Source of the DNA: Chloroflexota bacterium
GTDB lineage: Bacteria > Chloroflexota > Limnocylindria > Limnocylindrales > CSP1-4
Length of the DNA stretch: 41,263 nucleotides
Assembly: GCA_012026785.1 (NCBI GenBank)
Contig: VEOW01000236.1
Span: 1 to 41,263, forward strand
Direction of reading: 5' to 3'
Shown: positions 31,854 to 40,109 of the stretch, one piece after another
Layout: the number at the start of each line of letters is the position of its first letter
Position numbering within the stretch: the first letter of the stretch is position 1
Notes under the pieces: generated by a model
What the model was told of the DNA's origin: nothing
Databases searched by the model: none
What the model saw: only the letters and a program-made list of their open reading frames with translations
Translations under genes and position numbers: made by a program

Positions 31854-32051
31854 ATGAAGGACGACCTCTTCGTGTTTGGCGCCGCGGCGGTCGGGGTCGT
31901 CTGCTGCCTCGGGCTCTCGCTCCTCGCGGCGGCGGGCTCCACGGCCGCGCTCGGCCTCGCCGGGGTCGCGCTGCCCGCGGCGGCGCTGCTCGGGATCGGC
32001 GGCTGGACCGCCTGGTTACCCGCAACGACATCGATAGGGAGTCACGAATGA
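31854..32051 (+). CDS. Reduced MerF/MerT-like mercury transporter
   Basis: A 65-residue membrane protein with two hydrophobic helices. Helix 1 contains a vicinal Cys pair, AVGVVCCLGLSLLAAAG, as in MerT/MerF helix 1. MerF has a second Cys pair in a cytosolic loop or tail; here the tail (WLPATTSIGSHE) has none. The Cys pair on the following HMA protein could take that role (inference). The stop overlaps the next ATG (ATGA), so the two products are made together. Likely moves Hg2+ into the cytosol toward MerA. Confidence 0.72.
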   Translation: MKDDLFVFGAAAVGVVCCLGLSLLAAAGSTAALGLAGVALPAAALLGIGGWTAWLPATTSIGSHE

Positions 32052-32302
32052 CCGACGAGCAACCGATTGTCTACATCGACCTCGGCGTCGGGGGGATGCC
32101 CTGCGATGACTGCGTCGTCCGGGTCACCGAGGCCCTGGAGTCCGTGCCGGGCGTCACGGACGCCGCGGTCGATCTCGGCAGCCGCAGCGCGGTCGTTAGG
32201 GCTCGAGCCGACGTCGAGGGCTCTGCCCTGGCGCGTGCCGTCCGCGCCACCGGCCAGTACAACGCCTTCGAGCGGCGACGGCGGCCCGCTGCCGATGCCT
32301 GA
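32048..32302 (+). CDS. Free-standing cytosolic HMA protein (NmerA-like)
   Basis: An 84-residue HMA domain with the canonical metal loop GMPCDDCVVRV (Cys near 20 and 23), then PGVTDAAVDLGSRSAVVRA and LARAVRATGQYNAF. MerP is periplasmic with a signal peptide; this protein has none, so it must act in the cytosol like the NmerA domain fused to many mercuric reductases. The MerA that follows lacks that domain. Its stop overlaps the merA start by eight bases. Confidence 0.85.
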   Translation: MTDEQPIVYIDLGVGGMPCDDCVVRVTEALESVPGVTDAAVDLGSRSAVVRARADVEGSALARAVRATGQYNAFERRRRPAADA

Positions 32303-33719
32303 CCCCTACGACCTGCTGATCCTCGGTTCGGGCTCAACCGCCTTTGCGGCGGCGATCAAGGCGAACGAGCTCGGCGCTCGGGGCGCCATGGTCGAGCGGA
32401 GGAAGCTCGGAGGAACGTGCGCCAACCGCGGCTGCCTGCCGTCGAAGAACCTCATCGAGGCGGCCCGCATCGTGTGGGAGGCCGCCCATCCCCGCTACGA
32501 CGGCCTGGCGGCGGCCAAGGTCGAGGTCGACTTCCCGGCGCTCGTCCGCCAGAAGGACGACGTCGTTCGCGACTACCGCACCAAGAAGTACGCCGCGGTC
32601 GCCGAGGGCAGCGGCGTCGAGGTCCTGAGCGGCGACGCGCGGCTCACCGGTCCGCACACGATCGCCCTCGACGGCCGGACCATCGAGGCCGACCGGCTGC
32701 TGATCGCGACGGGCAGCCGCCCGAAGGTCCCGCCGATCGCCGGGCTCGACTCTGTGCCCTATCTGACCAGCGACCTCCTCGAGGCCGACGAGGCAGGGCG
32801 CCTCGACGAGCTCCCCGAGTCGCTCGTCGTCCTCGGCGGCGGCTATGTCGCGGTCGAGCTGGCCCAGCTGTTCGCCCGCCTCGGCAGTCGCGTCACGCTC
32901 GTCGCGCGTTCCGGCCTGCTTCGGGGCTACGAGCCGATGCTCGGCGAGACCCTGGCTGAGGCCTTCCGCTCGGAAGGGATCGAGGTCGTCACCAGCGCGC
33001 GCGTGGAGCGCGTCTCGAGCGACGGCGGCGGGGTGGCCGTCGCCGTCGAGACGCCCGCCGCCGGCCGGATCATCCGAGCCGAGCGGCTCCTCGTCGCGAC
33101 GGGGCGGACGCCGAACACCGAGGACCTCGACCTGGCCGCCGCCGCCGTCGCCGCGGACGGCGACGGCTTTGTAACAGTCAACGCCGAACTCCGAACGAAC
33201 CAGCCGCACATCTGGGCCGCCGGCGACGTCATCGGCCGCCAGCACGGCTCGCAGATGGCGACCCCGGTCGGCGCCCGCCAGGGCCGGATCGTCGCCGAGA
33301 ACGTGCTCGCCGATGCGGGCCGCCGCTTCGACGGCTCGGTCATCCCCCGCGCGATCTTCGTCGACCCCCCGATCGGCGTCGTCGGCCTGACCGAGGCCGA
33401 GGTCAGGGCCAGGCATCTCCCGGCGGTGACGGCGACGACCCCCCTCGGGTATGTGCCGCGGGCCGGGGCGATCCACCGGCCAGAGGGCTTCGTGAAGATG
33501 ATCGCCTCGACGATCGATGAGCGGATCCTCGGCGTCCACGTCATCGGCGAGTCGGCGCCCGAGATCATCCATGAGGCGGCGATGGCGATGCATTTCAAGG
33601 CGACCATCAGCGACTTCCTTGAGCTCATCCACGTCTACCCGACAATGGCCGAGGCGCTCAAGATCGGCGCCCAGGCCTTCAGCCGCGACGTCTCCAAGCT
33701 GTCGTGCTGCGCGGAGTGA
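32295..33719 (+). CDS. merA: Mercuric reductase, core without NmerA domain
   Basis: A 474-residue flavin disulfide reductase that reduces Hg2+ to Hg0 with NADPH. FAD motif LLILGSGSTAFAAAIKA; redox pair GGTCANRGCLPSKN (Cys42, Cys47); NAD(P) motif VVLGGGYVAVELAQLFA; second FAD motif HIWAAGDVIG; and the C-terminal LSCCAE with vicinal Cys471-Cys472 that bind Hg2+ in MerA. That C-terminal pair separates it from dihydrolipoamide dehydrogenase. Start ATG 32295 overlaps the HMA gene. Confidence 0.95.
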   Translation: MPDPYDLLILGSGSTAFAAAIKANELGARGAMVERRKLGGTCANRGCLPSKNLIEAARIVWEAAHPRYDGLAAAKVEVDFPALVRQKDDVVRDYRTKKYAAVAEGSGVEVLSGDARLTGPHTIALDGRTIEADRLLIATGSRPKVPPIAGLDSVPYLTSDLLEADEAGRLDELPESLVVLGGGYVAVELAQLFARLGSRVTLVARSGLLRGYEPMLGETLAEAFRSEGIEVVTSARVERVSSDGGGVAVAVETPAAGRIIRAERLLVATGRTPNTEDLDLAAAAVAADGDGFVTVNAELRTNQPHIWAAGDVIGRQHGSQMATPVGARQGRIVAENVLADAGRRFDGSVIPRAIFVDPPIGVVGLTEAEVRARHLPAVTATTPLGYVPRAGAIHRPEGFVKMIASTIDERILGVHVIGESAPEIIHEAAMAMHFKATISDFLELIHVYPTMAEALKIGAQAFSRDVSKLSCCAE

Positions 33720-33724
33720 GTGCC

Positions 33725-35089
33725 ATGGCTGATACGTTCGATCTCGTCATCATCGGCGCCGGCGAGGCCGGCCAGGCCGCCGCGTACGCCGCTCGTGGCC
33801 GCGGCGCGCGGGTGGCCATCGTCGATCGCGAGCTGTTCGGCGGCTCGTGCCCGTTCTGGGCGTGCATGCCGTCGAAGGCGCTGCTCCACGCCGCCGCCGT
33901 CCACGCCCGTGGCGGCGACTTCCCCTGGCCGCGCGCTTCGGACTTTCGCGACTGGATGATCGTCCGCGAGCGGCCGCGCGACTGGCCCGATGACAGCGGC
34001 CACGTCAACGACCTCGACTCAGCGGGGGCGGAGGTGATCCGGGGAGATGCCCGGCTCGACGGCCCCGGCCGGGTCGTCGTCCGCAGCGACCGCGAGGAGC
34101 GGTCACTGGCGGCCAAGGCGATCCTCGTCGCGGTGGGCGCGAACTCGACGATCCCCGACGACATCGAGGGCCTCGATCAGATCCGGCCCTGGACGAACCG
34201 CGAGGCGACGTCGGCCCGCGAGCTGCCCGGGAGCCTGGTCGTCCTTGGTGCAGGGCCGACCGGGGTCGAGATGTCGCAGGTCTTCGCCCGCTACGGCGTC
34301 CCGACCGTGCTCGTCTCACCCCACGATCGGGTCAACCCCAGGGACCATCCGCGCAGCTCGGCGGCGCTCGACGCCGCGCTGCGTCACGACGGGGTTGACG
34401 TCCGCACCGGCGTCCGCGCGACTCGGATCCGCGCACGTGGCGGACGCGACCACGCGCACGCGATCGAGCTGTCCGACGGTGCGACGGTCGAGGGTCACGA
34501 GATCCTGCTCGCGGTCGGGCGGACCCACCCGCTCCAGAATCTCGGGCTCGAGACGGTCGGCGTCCACGTTGACGACGGAGTGGTCCACCCCGACGACCGC
34601 CTCCGGATCGCCGACGGCGTGTTCGTCGCCGGCGACCCGGCCGGGCCGGAGATGCACACCCACCTCGCCGTCTACCAGGGCGAGATGGCGGCCCGCATCG
34701 CGCTCGGCGAGGACGTCCGGCCCGACCATTCCGCGATCCCGCACGCCACCTACACCGAGCCGCCGACGGCCGGCGTGGGGCTCCAGGCCGAGGAGGCGCA
34801 GGAGCGCGGGCTCGACGCGTTCGAGGAGACCGCCGACTACGCCACCAGCGCGCCCGGCTACATCGCCGAGTCGGCGGGGCACGTCACGATCGTCGTCGAC
34901 CGCCGCGCGCGGATCCTGCTTGGCGCGTTCATCGCCGCCCCCGGCGCCGCCGACGCGATCGGCGAGGCCGTCCTGGCGGTCAAGACCCGGATACCGCTGG
35001 ATGTCCTGGCCGACACCATCCATCCATTCCCGACCACCGTCCGGGTTCTGGGCGGGCTCTTCGGCAAGGCCGCCCGCCGAAACGACTGA
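33725..35089 (+). CDS. Pyridine nucleotide-disulfide oxidoreductase paralogue
   Basis: A 454-residue FAD/NAD(P) protein of the same fold as MerA, five bases after merA. FAD motif LVIIGAGEAGQAAAYAARG; redox motif GGSCPFWACMPSKALL (C-x4-C); NAD(P) motif LVVLGAGPTGVEMSQVFARYG; FAD motif GVFVAGDPAG; and HPFPTTVRVLGG at the dimer end. It lacks the C-terminal CC of MerA. Possibly a reductase for a low-molecular-weight thiol needed in mercury detoxification, or a second metal reductase. Substrate unknown. Confidence 0.87.
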   Translation: MADTFDLVIIGAGEAGQAAAYAARGRGARVAIVDRELFGGSCPFWACMPSKALLHAAAVHARGGDFPWPRASDFRDWMIVRERPRDWPDDSGHVNDLDSAGAEVIRGDARLDGPGRVVVRSDREERSLAAKAILVAVGANSTIPDDIEGLDQIRPWTNREATSARELPGSLVVLGAGPTGVEMSQVFARYGVPTVLVSPHDRVNPRDHPRSSAALDAALRHDGVDVRTGVRATRIRARGGRDHAHAIELSDGATVEGHEILLAVGRTHPLQNLGLETVGVHVDDGVVHPDDRLRIADGVFVAGDPAGPEMHTHLAVYQGEMAARIALGEDVRPDHSAIPHATYTEPPTAGVGLQAEEAQERGLDAFEETADYATSAPGYIAESAGHVTIVVDRRARILLGAFIAAPGAADAIGEAVLAVKTRIPLDVLADTIHPFPTTVRVLGGLFGKAARRND

Positions 35090-35114
35090 CGCACGTACGA
35101 GGAAGGAGACCCAG

Positions 35115-35765
35115 ATGACCGATGCCCTCGACCGCCACCCAGGTCTGCCCGCCGCCGATCTCCACGAGCGGATCCGGGAGGTGGCCTTCGCCCTGCTCCT
35201 GACCGAGCGACGGCCGATCGGGCCCGACGAGATCGCGGCCGCGACGGGCAGTCCGGACGCCATCCTGTCTGGGATGCTCGACCGGCTCGCGGCTGCGGGC
35301 TGGATCGACCGCGACCAGGCGGGGCGGGTCACCGGCTCGGCCGGCCTCAGCCTGACGACCGGTCCGCACCGGATCGCGATCGACGCGACCGAGTTTCGGA
35401 CGTGGTGCGCCTGCGACGCGAGCGGCATCGCTGCCGCGCGCGGCGCCGACGCCGCGATCCAGACCGAGTGCGCCGTCTGTGGCAAGGAGATCGCCCTCGA
35501 CACGCGGGCTGGCCAGCCACCCACCGACCGCCCGGAGCGCCTGTGGCTCGCCGCGGGAGGCGCCAACCTGCGCGGCGACTTCTGCGACCCGACCGTGCTG
35601 CTCTGCTCGCCGGAGCATGCCGCGGCCTGGGCCGAGCGGCAGGGCGGCCACGGGCGCGCGGTCCACCTCGCCGAGGCAGCGCGGCTCGGCGCCGAGGGCT
35701 GGGCGTCTTGCGCGGCCGCGGCAGGCGCCGTCCGTGCCGGGACAGGACCGTCAGCCGGTCGCTAG
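35115..35765 (+). CDS. merB: Organomercurial lyase
   Basis: A 216-residue protein with an N-terminal winged-helix-like region (IREVAFALLLTERRPIGPDE) and the MerB core. TGPHRIAIDATEFRTWCACD contains Cys98 and Asp101, and RGDFCDPTVLLCSPEHAAAW contains Cys157. These match the Cys96/Asp99/Cys159 triad that splits C-Hg bonds in MerB. Extra cysteines (C100, C119, C122) lie near the active site. GGAAGGAG is upstream of ATG 35115. Gives the operon broad-spectrum (organic) mercury resistance. Its TAG stop lies in a CTAG shared with the convergent GNAT gene. Confidence 0.9.
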   Translation: MTDALDRHPGLPAADLHERIREVAFALLLTERRPIGPDEIAAATGSPDAILSGMLDRLAAAGWIDRDQAGRVTGSAGLSLTTGPHRIAIDATEFRTWCACDASGIAAARGADAAIQTECAVCGKEIALDTRAGQPPTDRPERLWLAAGGANLRGDFCDPTVLLCSPEHAAAWAERQGGHGRAVHLAEAARLGAEGWASCAAAAGAVRAGTGPSAGR

Positions 35766-36253
35766 ACGCGGAGGAACGGCTCGGGGAACGTGAAGGTCCC
35801 GCGGACGCCGCCTTCGTAGGCCGTGAGCGGGCGCACGAAGAAGGAGGACTGCCAGTCGGCCACGGGCGCGACGACGGCGAAGTCCTCGGCCGGGCGGAAA
35901 CCAAAGCGACCGAAGTACTCGGGGGGATAGGCCACGAGCCCCACGAGCGTCTCGTCGAGCGCGTCGGCGGCGTCGAGGATGGCATGCATTAGTGCCTGCC
36001 CCACGCCTCGGCTCCGCTGGTCGGGGTCGACGCTGGGCGGCAGCAGCGCGAGGGTCGGGGTCGCGCCGCCGCGCCCGCGGGCGGCGGCGACGTGACCGAC
36101 GATCTCGCCGTCGGGATCGTGGGCCACGAACGACAGGGTCGGCAGCCAGGCGTCGCTGGCCCGCAGGCCATCGAGCAGCGTGGCCGACAGGACCGTCCCG
36201 ACCAGCCTTCGCACGGCCACGCGGTCGCCGGTGGTCTCGCGTCGCACGATCAT
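35762..36253 (-). CDS. GNAT-family N-acetyltransferase (YhbS-like)
   Basis: A 163-residue acetyltransferase. The acetyl-CoA loop is DQRSRGVGQALMHAILDAADAL, preceded by LLPPSVDP, and followed by LVAYPPEYFGRFGFRPAEDF, which is typical of YhbS-type GNATs. Start ATG 36253, five bases downstream of the ABC permease end, so it may be the last gene of the minus-strand exporter operon. Its stop overlaps merB's in a palindromic CTAG, so the two genes converge with a four-base overlap. Confidence 0.9.
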   Translation of the reverse strand: MIVRRETTGDRVAVRRLVGTVLSATLLDGLRASDAWLPTLSFVAHDPDGEIVGHVAAARGRGGATPTLALLPPSVDPDQRSRGVGQALMHAILDAADALDETLVGLVAYPPEYFGRFGFRPAEDFAVVAPVADWQSSFFVRPLTAYEGGVRGTFTFPEPFLRV

Positions 36254-36256
36254 CGG

Positions 36257-37012
36257 TCAGTCCTCGGTGAAGCGGTAAGCGCGCGCCGCGACTAGGAACA
36301 CCGCCACGAGCCAGGCCAGCCCGACCGCAACCTGCGGGCCGTAGCTGGTGATGCTCGAGCCGGTCAGGGCAACGCCCCGGATGGCCTCGATGAGCGAGGC
36401 ATACGGGACGGCCACTGGGATGATGTCGGGCAGCGGCGCCGGCATGGCCGCGATCGGCAGGAACGCGCCAGTCAGCACGAACAGCGGCAGCGCCACGCTC
36501 CCGCCGACGAGGTTGGCCGTCTGGGGGTTGGGGGTGAGCCCGGCGATGGCGAACGCGATCGACAGGGCCGTGAGCACGACGATCACCTGGAGCGGGATCA
36601 GCCACAGCAGGTTCGCGCCGATGACCACGTCTGCCCCCATCGCGGTGCCGATGGCCAGGGCCAGACCTGCCGCCACGAGCCCGAGCGCGAGGTAGCTCAG
36701 GACCTGGGCGCCGACGAGGCGGGCGGGCGAGACCGGGGTGACCGCCAGCCGGCGCAGGATGCCGCGCGCCCGGTAGCTGGCCGCGATGGCGACCGTGATG
36801 TCCTGCAGCTGGAGGACCGAGAGGGCGGCCATCCCGGGCAGCACGAAGTCGAAGAAGTCGACGCTCCGGTCGCCGATCCCGAAGCCGAGGCCGCCGGCCA
36901 GCAGGCCGAGGGCGACGACCTGGAGTGGGTTGGCGACCATCGCATAGATCACGCCCCGCGAGCGGAGCATCATCCGCACGCTCGCGCCCAGGAGGGGCAG
37001 GTTGCTGGTCAT
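36257..37012 (-). CDS. ABC-2 type transporter permease
   Basis: A 251-residue membrane protein of the ABC-2 family (drug or polysaccharide export). Six hydrophobic segments; the segment RARGILRRLAVTPVSPARLVGAQ after helix 2 is the family's cytosolic coupling-helix signature, and GLTPNPQTANLVGGSVALPLFVLTGAFLPI (in parts) is the late conserved region. Ribosome-binding site GAGGAGGG upstream of ATG 37012. Paralogue of the next gene, with which it probably forms a heterodimer. Confidence 0.92.
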   Translation of the reverse strand: MTSNLPLLGASVRMMLRSRGVIYAMVANPLQVVALGLLAGGLGFGIGDRSVDFFDFVLPGMAALSVLQLQDITVAIAASYRARGILRRLAVTPVSPARLVGAQVLSYLALGLVAAGLALAIGTAMGADVVIGANLLWLIPLQVIVVLTALSIAFAIAGLTPNPQTANLVGGSVALPLFVLTGAFLPIAAMPAPLPDIIPVAVPYASLIEAIRGVALTGSSITSYGPQVAVGLAWLVAVFLVAARAYRFTED

Positions 37013-37025
37013 GCGCAGGCCCTCC

Positions 37026-37778
37026 TCACTGCGCGAACCGGTAGGCGCGGTTGGCGGCCACGAACAGCAGCGCCAGCCAGCCGGCGGCGATCGCCAGCTC
37101 CGGGCCGAAGGCGGGCAGCGGTTGCCCATCAAGCGCGACACCGCGAACGGCGGCGATGATGCCGGTGTAGGGGATCAAACCGACGACGTGCTGGAGCCAG
37201 TCTGGGAACGCGGCCACCGGCCACATCGCCCCGGTGAACAGGTAGAGCGGGAAGTTGACGTAGCCCTCGAGCGCGTTGGCGTCCGCGGGACTCTTCGTCA
37301 ACCCGGCGATGACGAACGACACCGACAGGCCGGTGACCACGATGATCGCCGCCAGTCCGACCACCGCCAGCAGCGCCGGCCCGAGGCGGATGTCGGCGCC
37401 GAGCGCCCGCCCCCCGGCCAGGAAGACGCCGGCGGTCAGCATGCCCATCAGCGCCCGCGGGATGACCTCGGCGACGATGAGCTGCGCCGGCGAGACCGGC
37501 ATGACCGCGATGCGCTTCAGGACGCCGGTGCTCTTGTACGTGGCGATCAGGGCCAGGAAGGCGTGCCCGTTGCCGCGCGCCACGACAAGCAACGCAGCGC
37601 CGGTCAGCCAGAGGTCCATCAGCGAGGCGGCGCCCTGGCTGGTCTCGAACTGGAGCCGGCTGAACAGGACGAGCAGCACCAGGAAGAAGCCGGGGTAGAC
37701 GACCATGCTGAACAGCACCTCGCGCGAGCGGAAAAGCTGCCTGGTGCTGGCCCAGGCCAGGCGCAGGGTGGCGGTCAT
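37026..37778 (-). CDS. ABC-2 type transporter permease (paralogue)
   Basis: A 250-residue membrane protein, paralogue of the gene at 36257. Signature YKSTGVLKRIAVMPVSPAQL, and GLTKSPADANALEGYVNFPL near the end. N-terminus FRSREVLFSMVVYPGFFLVL. Fifteen bases separate it from the ATPase gene, so the three form one exporter operon. Confidence 0.92.
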   Translation of the reverse strand: MTATLRLAWASTRQLFRSREVLFSMVVYPGFFLVLLVLFSRLQFETSQGAASLMDLWLTGAALLVVARGNGHAFLALIATYKSTGVLKRIAVMPVSPAQLIVAEVIPRALMGMLTAGVFLAGGRALGADIRLGPALLAVVGLAAIIVVTGLSVSFVIAGLTKSPADANALEGYVNFPLYLFTGAMWPVAAFPDWLQHVVGLIPYTGIIAAVRGVALDGQPLPAFGPELAIAAGWLALLFVAANRAYRFAQ

Positions 37779-37793
37779 CGGAGTCGACTCCCT

Positions 37794-38831
37794 TCAGTCG
37801 CGCAGCTCGCGGCCGGTGAGCTCGAGGAAGACGTCCTCCAGGCTCCCGGGTACGACCTCGAGGCCGCGCAGCTCGACGCCCGCCCGATCAGACCAATCGA
37901 GCAGCGCGCCGACCGCCGCCTTCGGCTCGCTGACCGCGAGTCGGTACGTGGCCGGAGCGGCCGACCCTGGCTCGACGCCGTTGCCGGTGCTCTCGACGCG
38001 GGTGATCCCGGGCAGCCGGCCGAGGTCGGCGTTGTCGATCCGGCGCGGCGTGGCGAACTCGATGTGCCCCAGCCCGTCGAGCGTGCCGATGAGGCTGCGC
38101 GGGCTGTCGATCGCCGCGATCCGGCCGTGGTCGATGATCGCGACCCGGTCGGCGAGTAGCTCGGCCTCCTCGATGTAGTGGGTGGTCAACACGATCGTCT
38201 TGCCCTCGTCGCGGTTGAGTCGCCGCAACAAGTCCCACAGGCTGTGACGCATCTGCGGATCGAGCCCGGTGGTCGGCTCGTCGAGGAACAGCACCTCGGG
38301 GTCGTTGACCAGGGCGGCCGCCACCGAAAAGCGATGCTGCTGGCCGCCCGACAGCTGGCGCACGTACGCCCTGCGCTGGTCGGTCAGGCCGACCGTGGCC
38401 AGCAGCTCGGCCGGCGGCCGGCGCTTGGGGTAGAACGAGCCGAACAGCGCGAGCATCTCCTCGAGCGTCAGGAGGCTGAAGTACCAGGCCGCCTGAAGCT
38501 GGACGCCGATGAGCCGCTTCACCTGGTCCAGCTCGCGCCGGGGGTCGACGCCGAGTACTCGCACCTCGCCGGAGGTCGGCCGGCGCAGGCCCTCGATGAT
38601 CTCAAGGGTGGTCGTCTTGCCCGCGCCGTTCGGCCCGAGAAAGCCGAAGAACTCTCCTTGTCCGACCTCGAAGCTGATGCCGTCGACGGCCCGCAGGGTG
38701 CCGCCGCCGGGGCGGGGATAGATCTTGACGAGGTCGCGGACCTCGACGGCGGGTACCCCGGGCTGAGCCTCCGCTCTGGCGCCGGTCGCCGGCGCCGGCT
38801 CGGGCCGGGCTACTGTCTGCGGGACGCTCAT
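37794..38831 (-). CDS. ABC transporter ATP-binding protein (DrrA/CcmA-like)
   Basis: A 345-residue ATPase. Walker A GFLGPNGAGKTTTLE (near 95), Q-loop region IGVQLQAAWYFSLLT, signature YVRQLSGGQQHRFSVA, Walker B EVLFLDEPTTGLDP, switch His LTTHYIEEAE. The C-terminal about 100 residues match the regulatory tail of DrrA-type exporters. N-terminus is Pro/Ala-rich. Ribosome-binding site TAGGAG before ATG 38831 lies inside the TetR operator, so repressor binding would also affect this promoter. Confidence 0.95.
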   Translation of the reverse strand: MSVPQTVARPEPAPATGARAEAQPGVPAVEVRDLVKIYPRPGGGTLRAVDGISFEVGQGEFFGFLGPNGAGKTTTLEIIEGLRRPTSGEVRVLGVDPRRELDQVKRLIGVQLQAAWYFSLLTLEEMLALFGSFYPKRRPPAELLATVGLTDQRRAYVRQLSGGQQHRFSVAAALVNDPEVLFLDEPTTGLDPQMRHSLWDLLRRLNRDEGKTIVLTTHYIEEAELLADRVAIIDHGRIAAIDSPRSLIGTLDGLGHIEFATPRRIDNADLGRLPGITRVESTGNGVEPGSAAPATYRLAVSEPKAAVGALLDWSDRAGVELRGLEVVPGSLEDVFLELTGRELRD

Positions 38832-38840
38832 CGATTGGCT

Positions 38841-38878
38841 CCTACGGTCTGCGTTACAGCGTAGACCATTACCGTAGG
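38841..38878. promoter_or_regulatory. TetR operator, nested inverted repeats
   Basis: Outer repeat CCTACGGT (38841-38848) and ACCGTAGG (38871-38878) is exact. Inner repeat GGTCTGCG-N6-CGTAGACC (38846-38867) has one mismatch. The site is in the 87-base space between the divergent ABC exporter and tetR genes, so one dimer pair could silence both. TATGAT at 38880 is a possible -10 box for tetR. Confidence 0.8.
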
Positions 38879-38918
38879 ATATGATTCCAGCAGCGTCAAA
38901 CGCCCCACGGAGAACCAG

Positions 38919-39602
38919 ATGGCCACCACCGACATCGCGACCCGACCCCGCCTCGACCGCCGCGAGGTCCTGGAGGCGGCGCTCGCCCTCGTCGATCGCG
39001 ACGGTCTCGAGGCCCTGAGCCTCCGCCGATTGGGCGCCGAGCTTGGCGTTGACCCGATGGCGATCTACCGCCACGTCGAGGGCAGGGACGGGCTCGAGCT
39101 CGGTCTGGCCGAGCTGCTCTGGGACGAGGTCGCGCGACCCGAGGCGGGCGAAGGGCCGCCGGACGCGCTGCGGCGCCTGGCCCATTCACTCCGCGACCTG
39201 TTCCGGCGCCATCCGGCCGCCGCGCCGCTCGTTCTGCGCTGCGCGAGCCTGCCGCGCTCCGAGCTCGAGCTCTTTAGGGCCTACCTCGACGCGCTCATGG
39301 CCGGGGGGCTGGCCGAACCCGCGACCGTACTCCGACCAGTGGTCGCCTATGCCCTCGGTTCGGGCTATACGGAGTCGGCGATGCTCAGCGTCCAGTGCGC
39401 TCCGGCTGCGCGCCAGGCCATGTCAGAGCGGGAGGTGCTCCTGGCCCTCGGTCAGGCCCTTCCGGCGGGGACGCCGCCCGAGCTTGCCTTGGCCGCGGTC
39501 GCCCTCATCGCCGACTGCAATCCCGAGCGCTGCTTCGAGGACGGCCTCGATCTCATGTTAGCCGGGCTGGAAGCGGGCCGCGCCCATCGGCCCGACGCGT
39601 AG
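38919..39602 (+). CDS. TetR-family repressor of the ABC exporter
   Basis: A 227-residue regulator. HTH residues about 14-58: VLEAALALVDRDGLEALSLRR, LGVDPMAIYRHVEGRDGL. The C-terminal domain resembles the TetR_C drug-binding type (LRDLFRRHPAAAPLVLR, YALGSGYTESA). Divergent from the ABC-2 exporter with shared operator. Likely senses the exported compound (inference). Confidence 0.93.
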   Translation: MATTDIATRPRLDRREVLEAALALVDRDGLEALSLRRLGAELGVDPMAIYRHVEGRDGLELGLAELLWDEVARPEAGEGPPDALRRLAHSLRDLFRRHPAAAPLVLRCASLPRSELELFRAYLDALMAGGLAEPATVLRPVVAYALGSGYTESAMLSVQCAPAARQAMSEREVLLALGQALPAGTPPELALAAVALIADCNPERCFEDGLDLMLAGLEAGRAHRPDA

Positions 39603-39622
39603 CCCTTCGGACGAGTATCGGC

Positions 39623-40020
39623 TCAGGCGATCCCGGCGAGGACGAGTGCCTCGTCGCGGTCATGGCAGGCGCGGATGGCCACCACCCGCCCGCCCGGAAC
39701 GTCAGGACGTCGACGTTGCGATCGTCAGCCTGCCGCGCCCGGTAGGCGTCGACACCGGGAGTGCGCGTCACGACCACCAGCCGGTCTCCCTGTCCGATGA
39801 CCTCCTCGAGCTCGCTGTGGAGGCCCTGGGCCCGCTGGCGCTCGAGGGCGTGCTCGAGCTCGTGGCGGCCGTGAAAGACCTGTGGCTCCGGATCAGCCTG
39901 GGCTGGGTCGAGGTAGGTCCACTCCAGGTCGGGATCGACGAGCGACAGAATCGCCGCGATGTCTCCAGCCGCGTAACTCTGGTGCGCCTGGCGGACGAGC
40001 GTCGCATAGTCGGTGCTCAC
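39623..40020 (-). pseudogene. NTF2/SnoaL-like protein with apparent 1-base frameshift
   Basis: From GTG 40020 the frame encodes DYATLVRQAHQSYAAGDIAA, VDPDLEWTYLDP, PQVFHGRHELEHAL, VIGQGDRLVVVTRTPG and DDRNVDVLTFRAGG, a SnoaL/NTF2-like fold. After base about 39690 that frame turns into an atypical Ser/Arg/Pro-rich tail running into the tetR gene (stop 39553). One frame over, the sequence reads VVAIRACHDRDEALVLAGIA and stops at 39623, exactly the family's ending (HDRDEAL). The shift lies in the run of CCCG repeats at 39683-39696. It is a recent frameshift or a sequencing error; I list the gene as broken with that caveat. Confidence 0.75.
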
Positions 40021-40109
40021 CGGATCAACATACGCCAGGACGGAGTCGAGGACGAGGATGCGAATGGACGGTCCATCGACCGGATGACCGTGAGCGGGTC
40101 TCGGAGTTG

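Noticed and set aside
32048-32302. Calling the HMA protein MerP
   Set aside because: MerP is periplasmic and has a signal peptide; this one starts MTDEQPIVYI with no hydrophobic leader.
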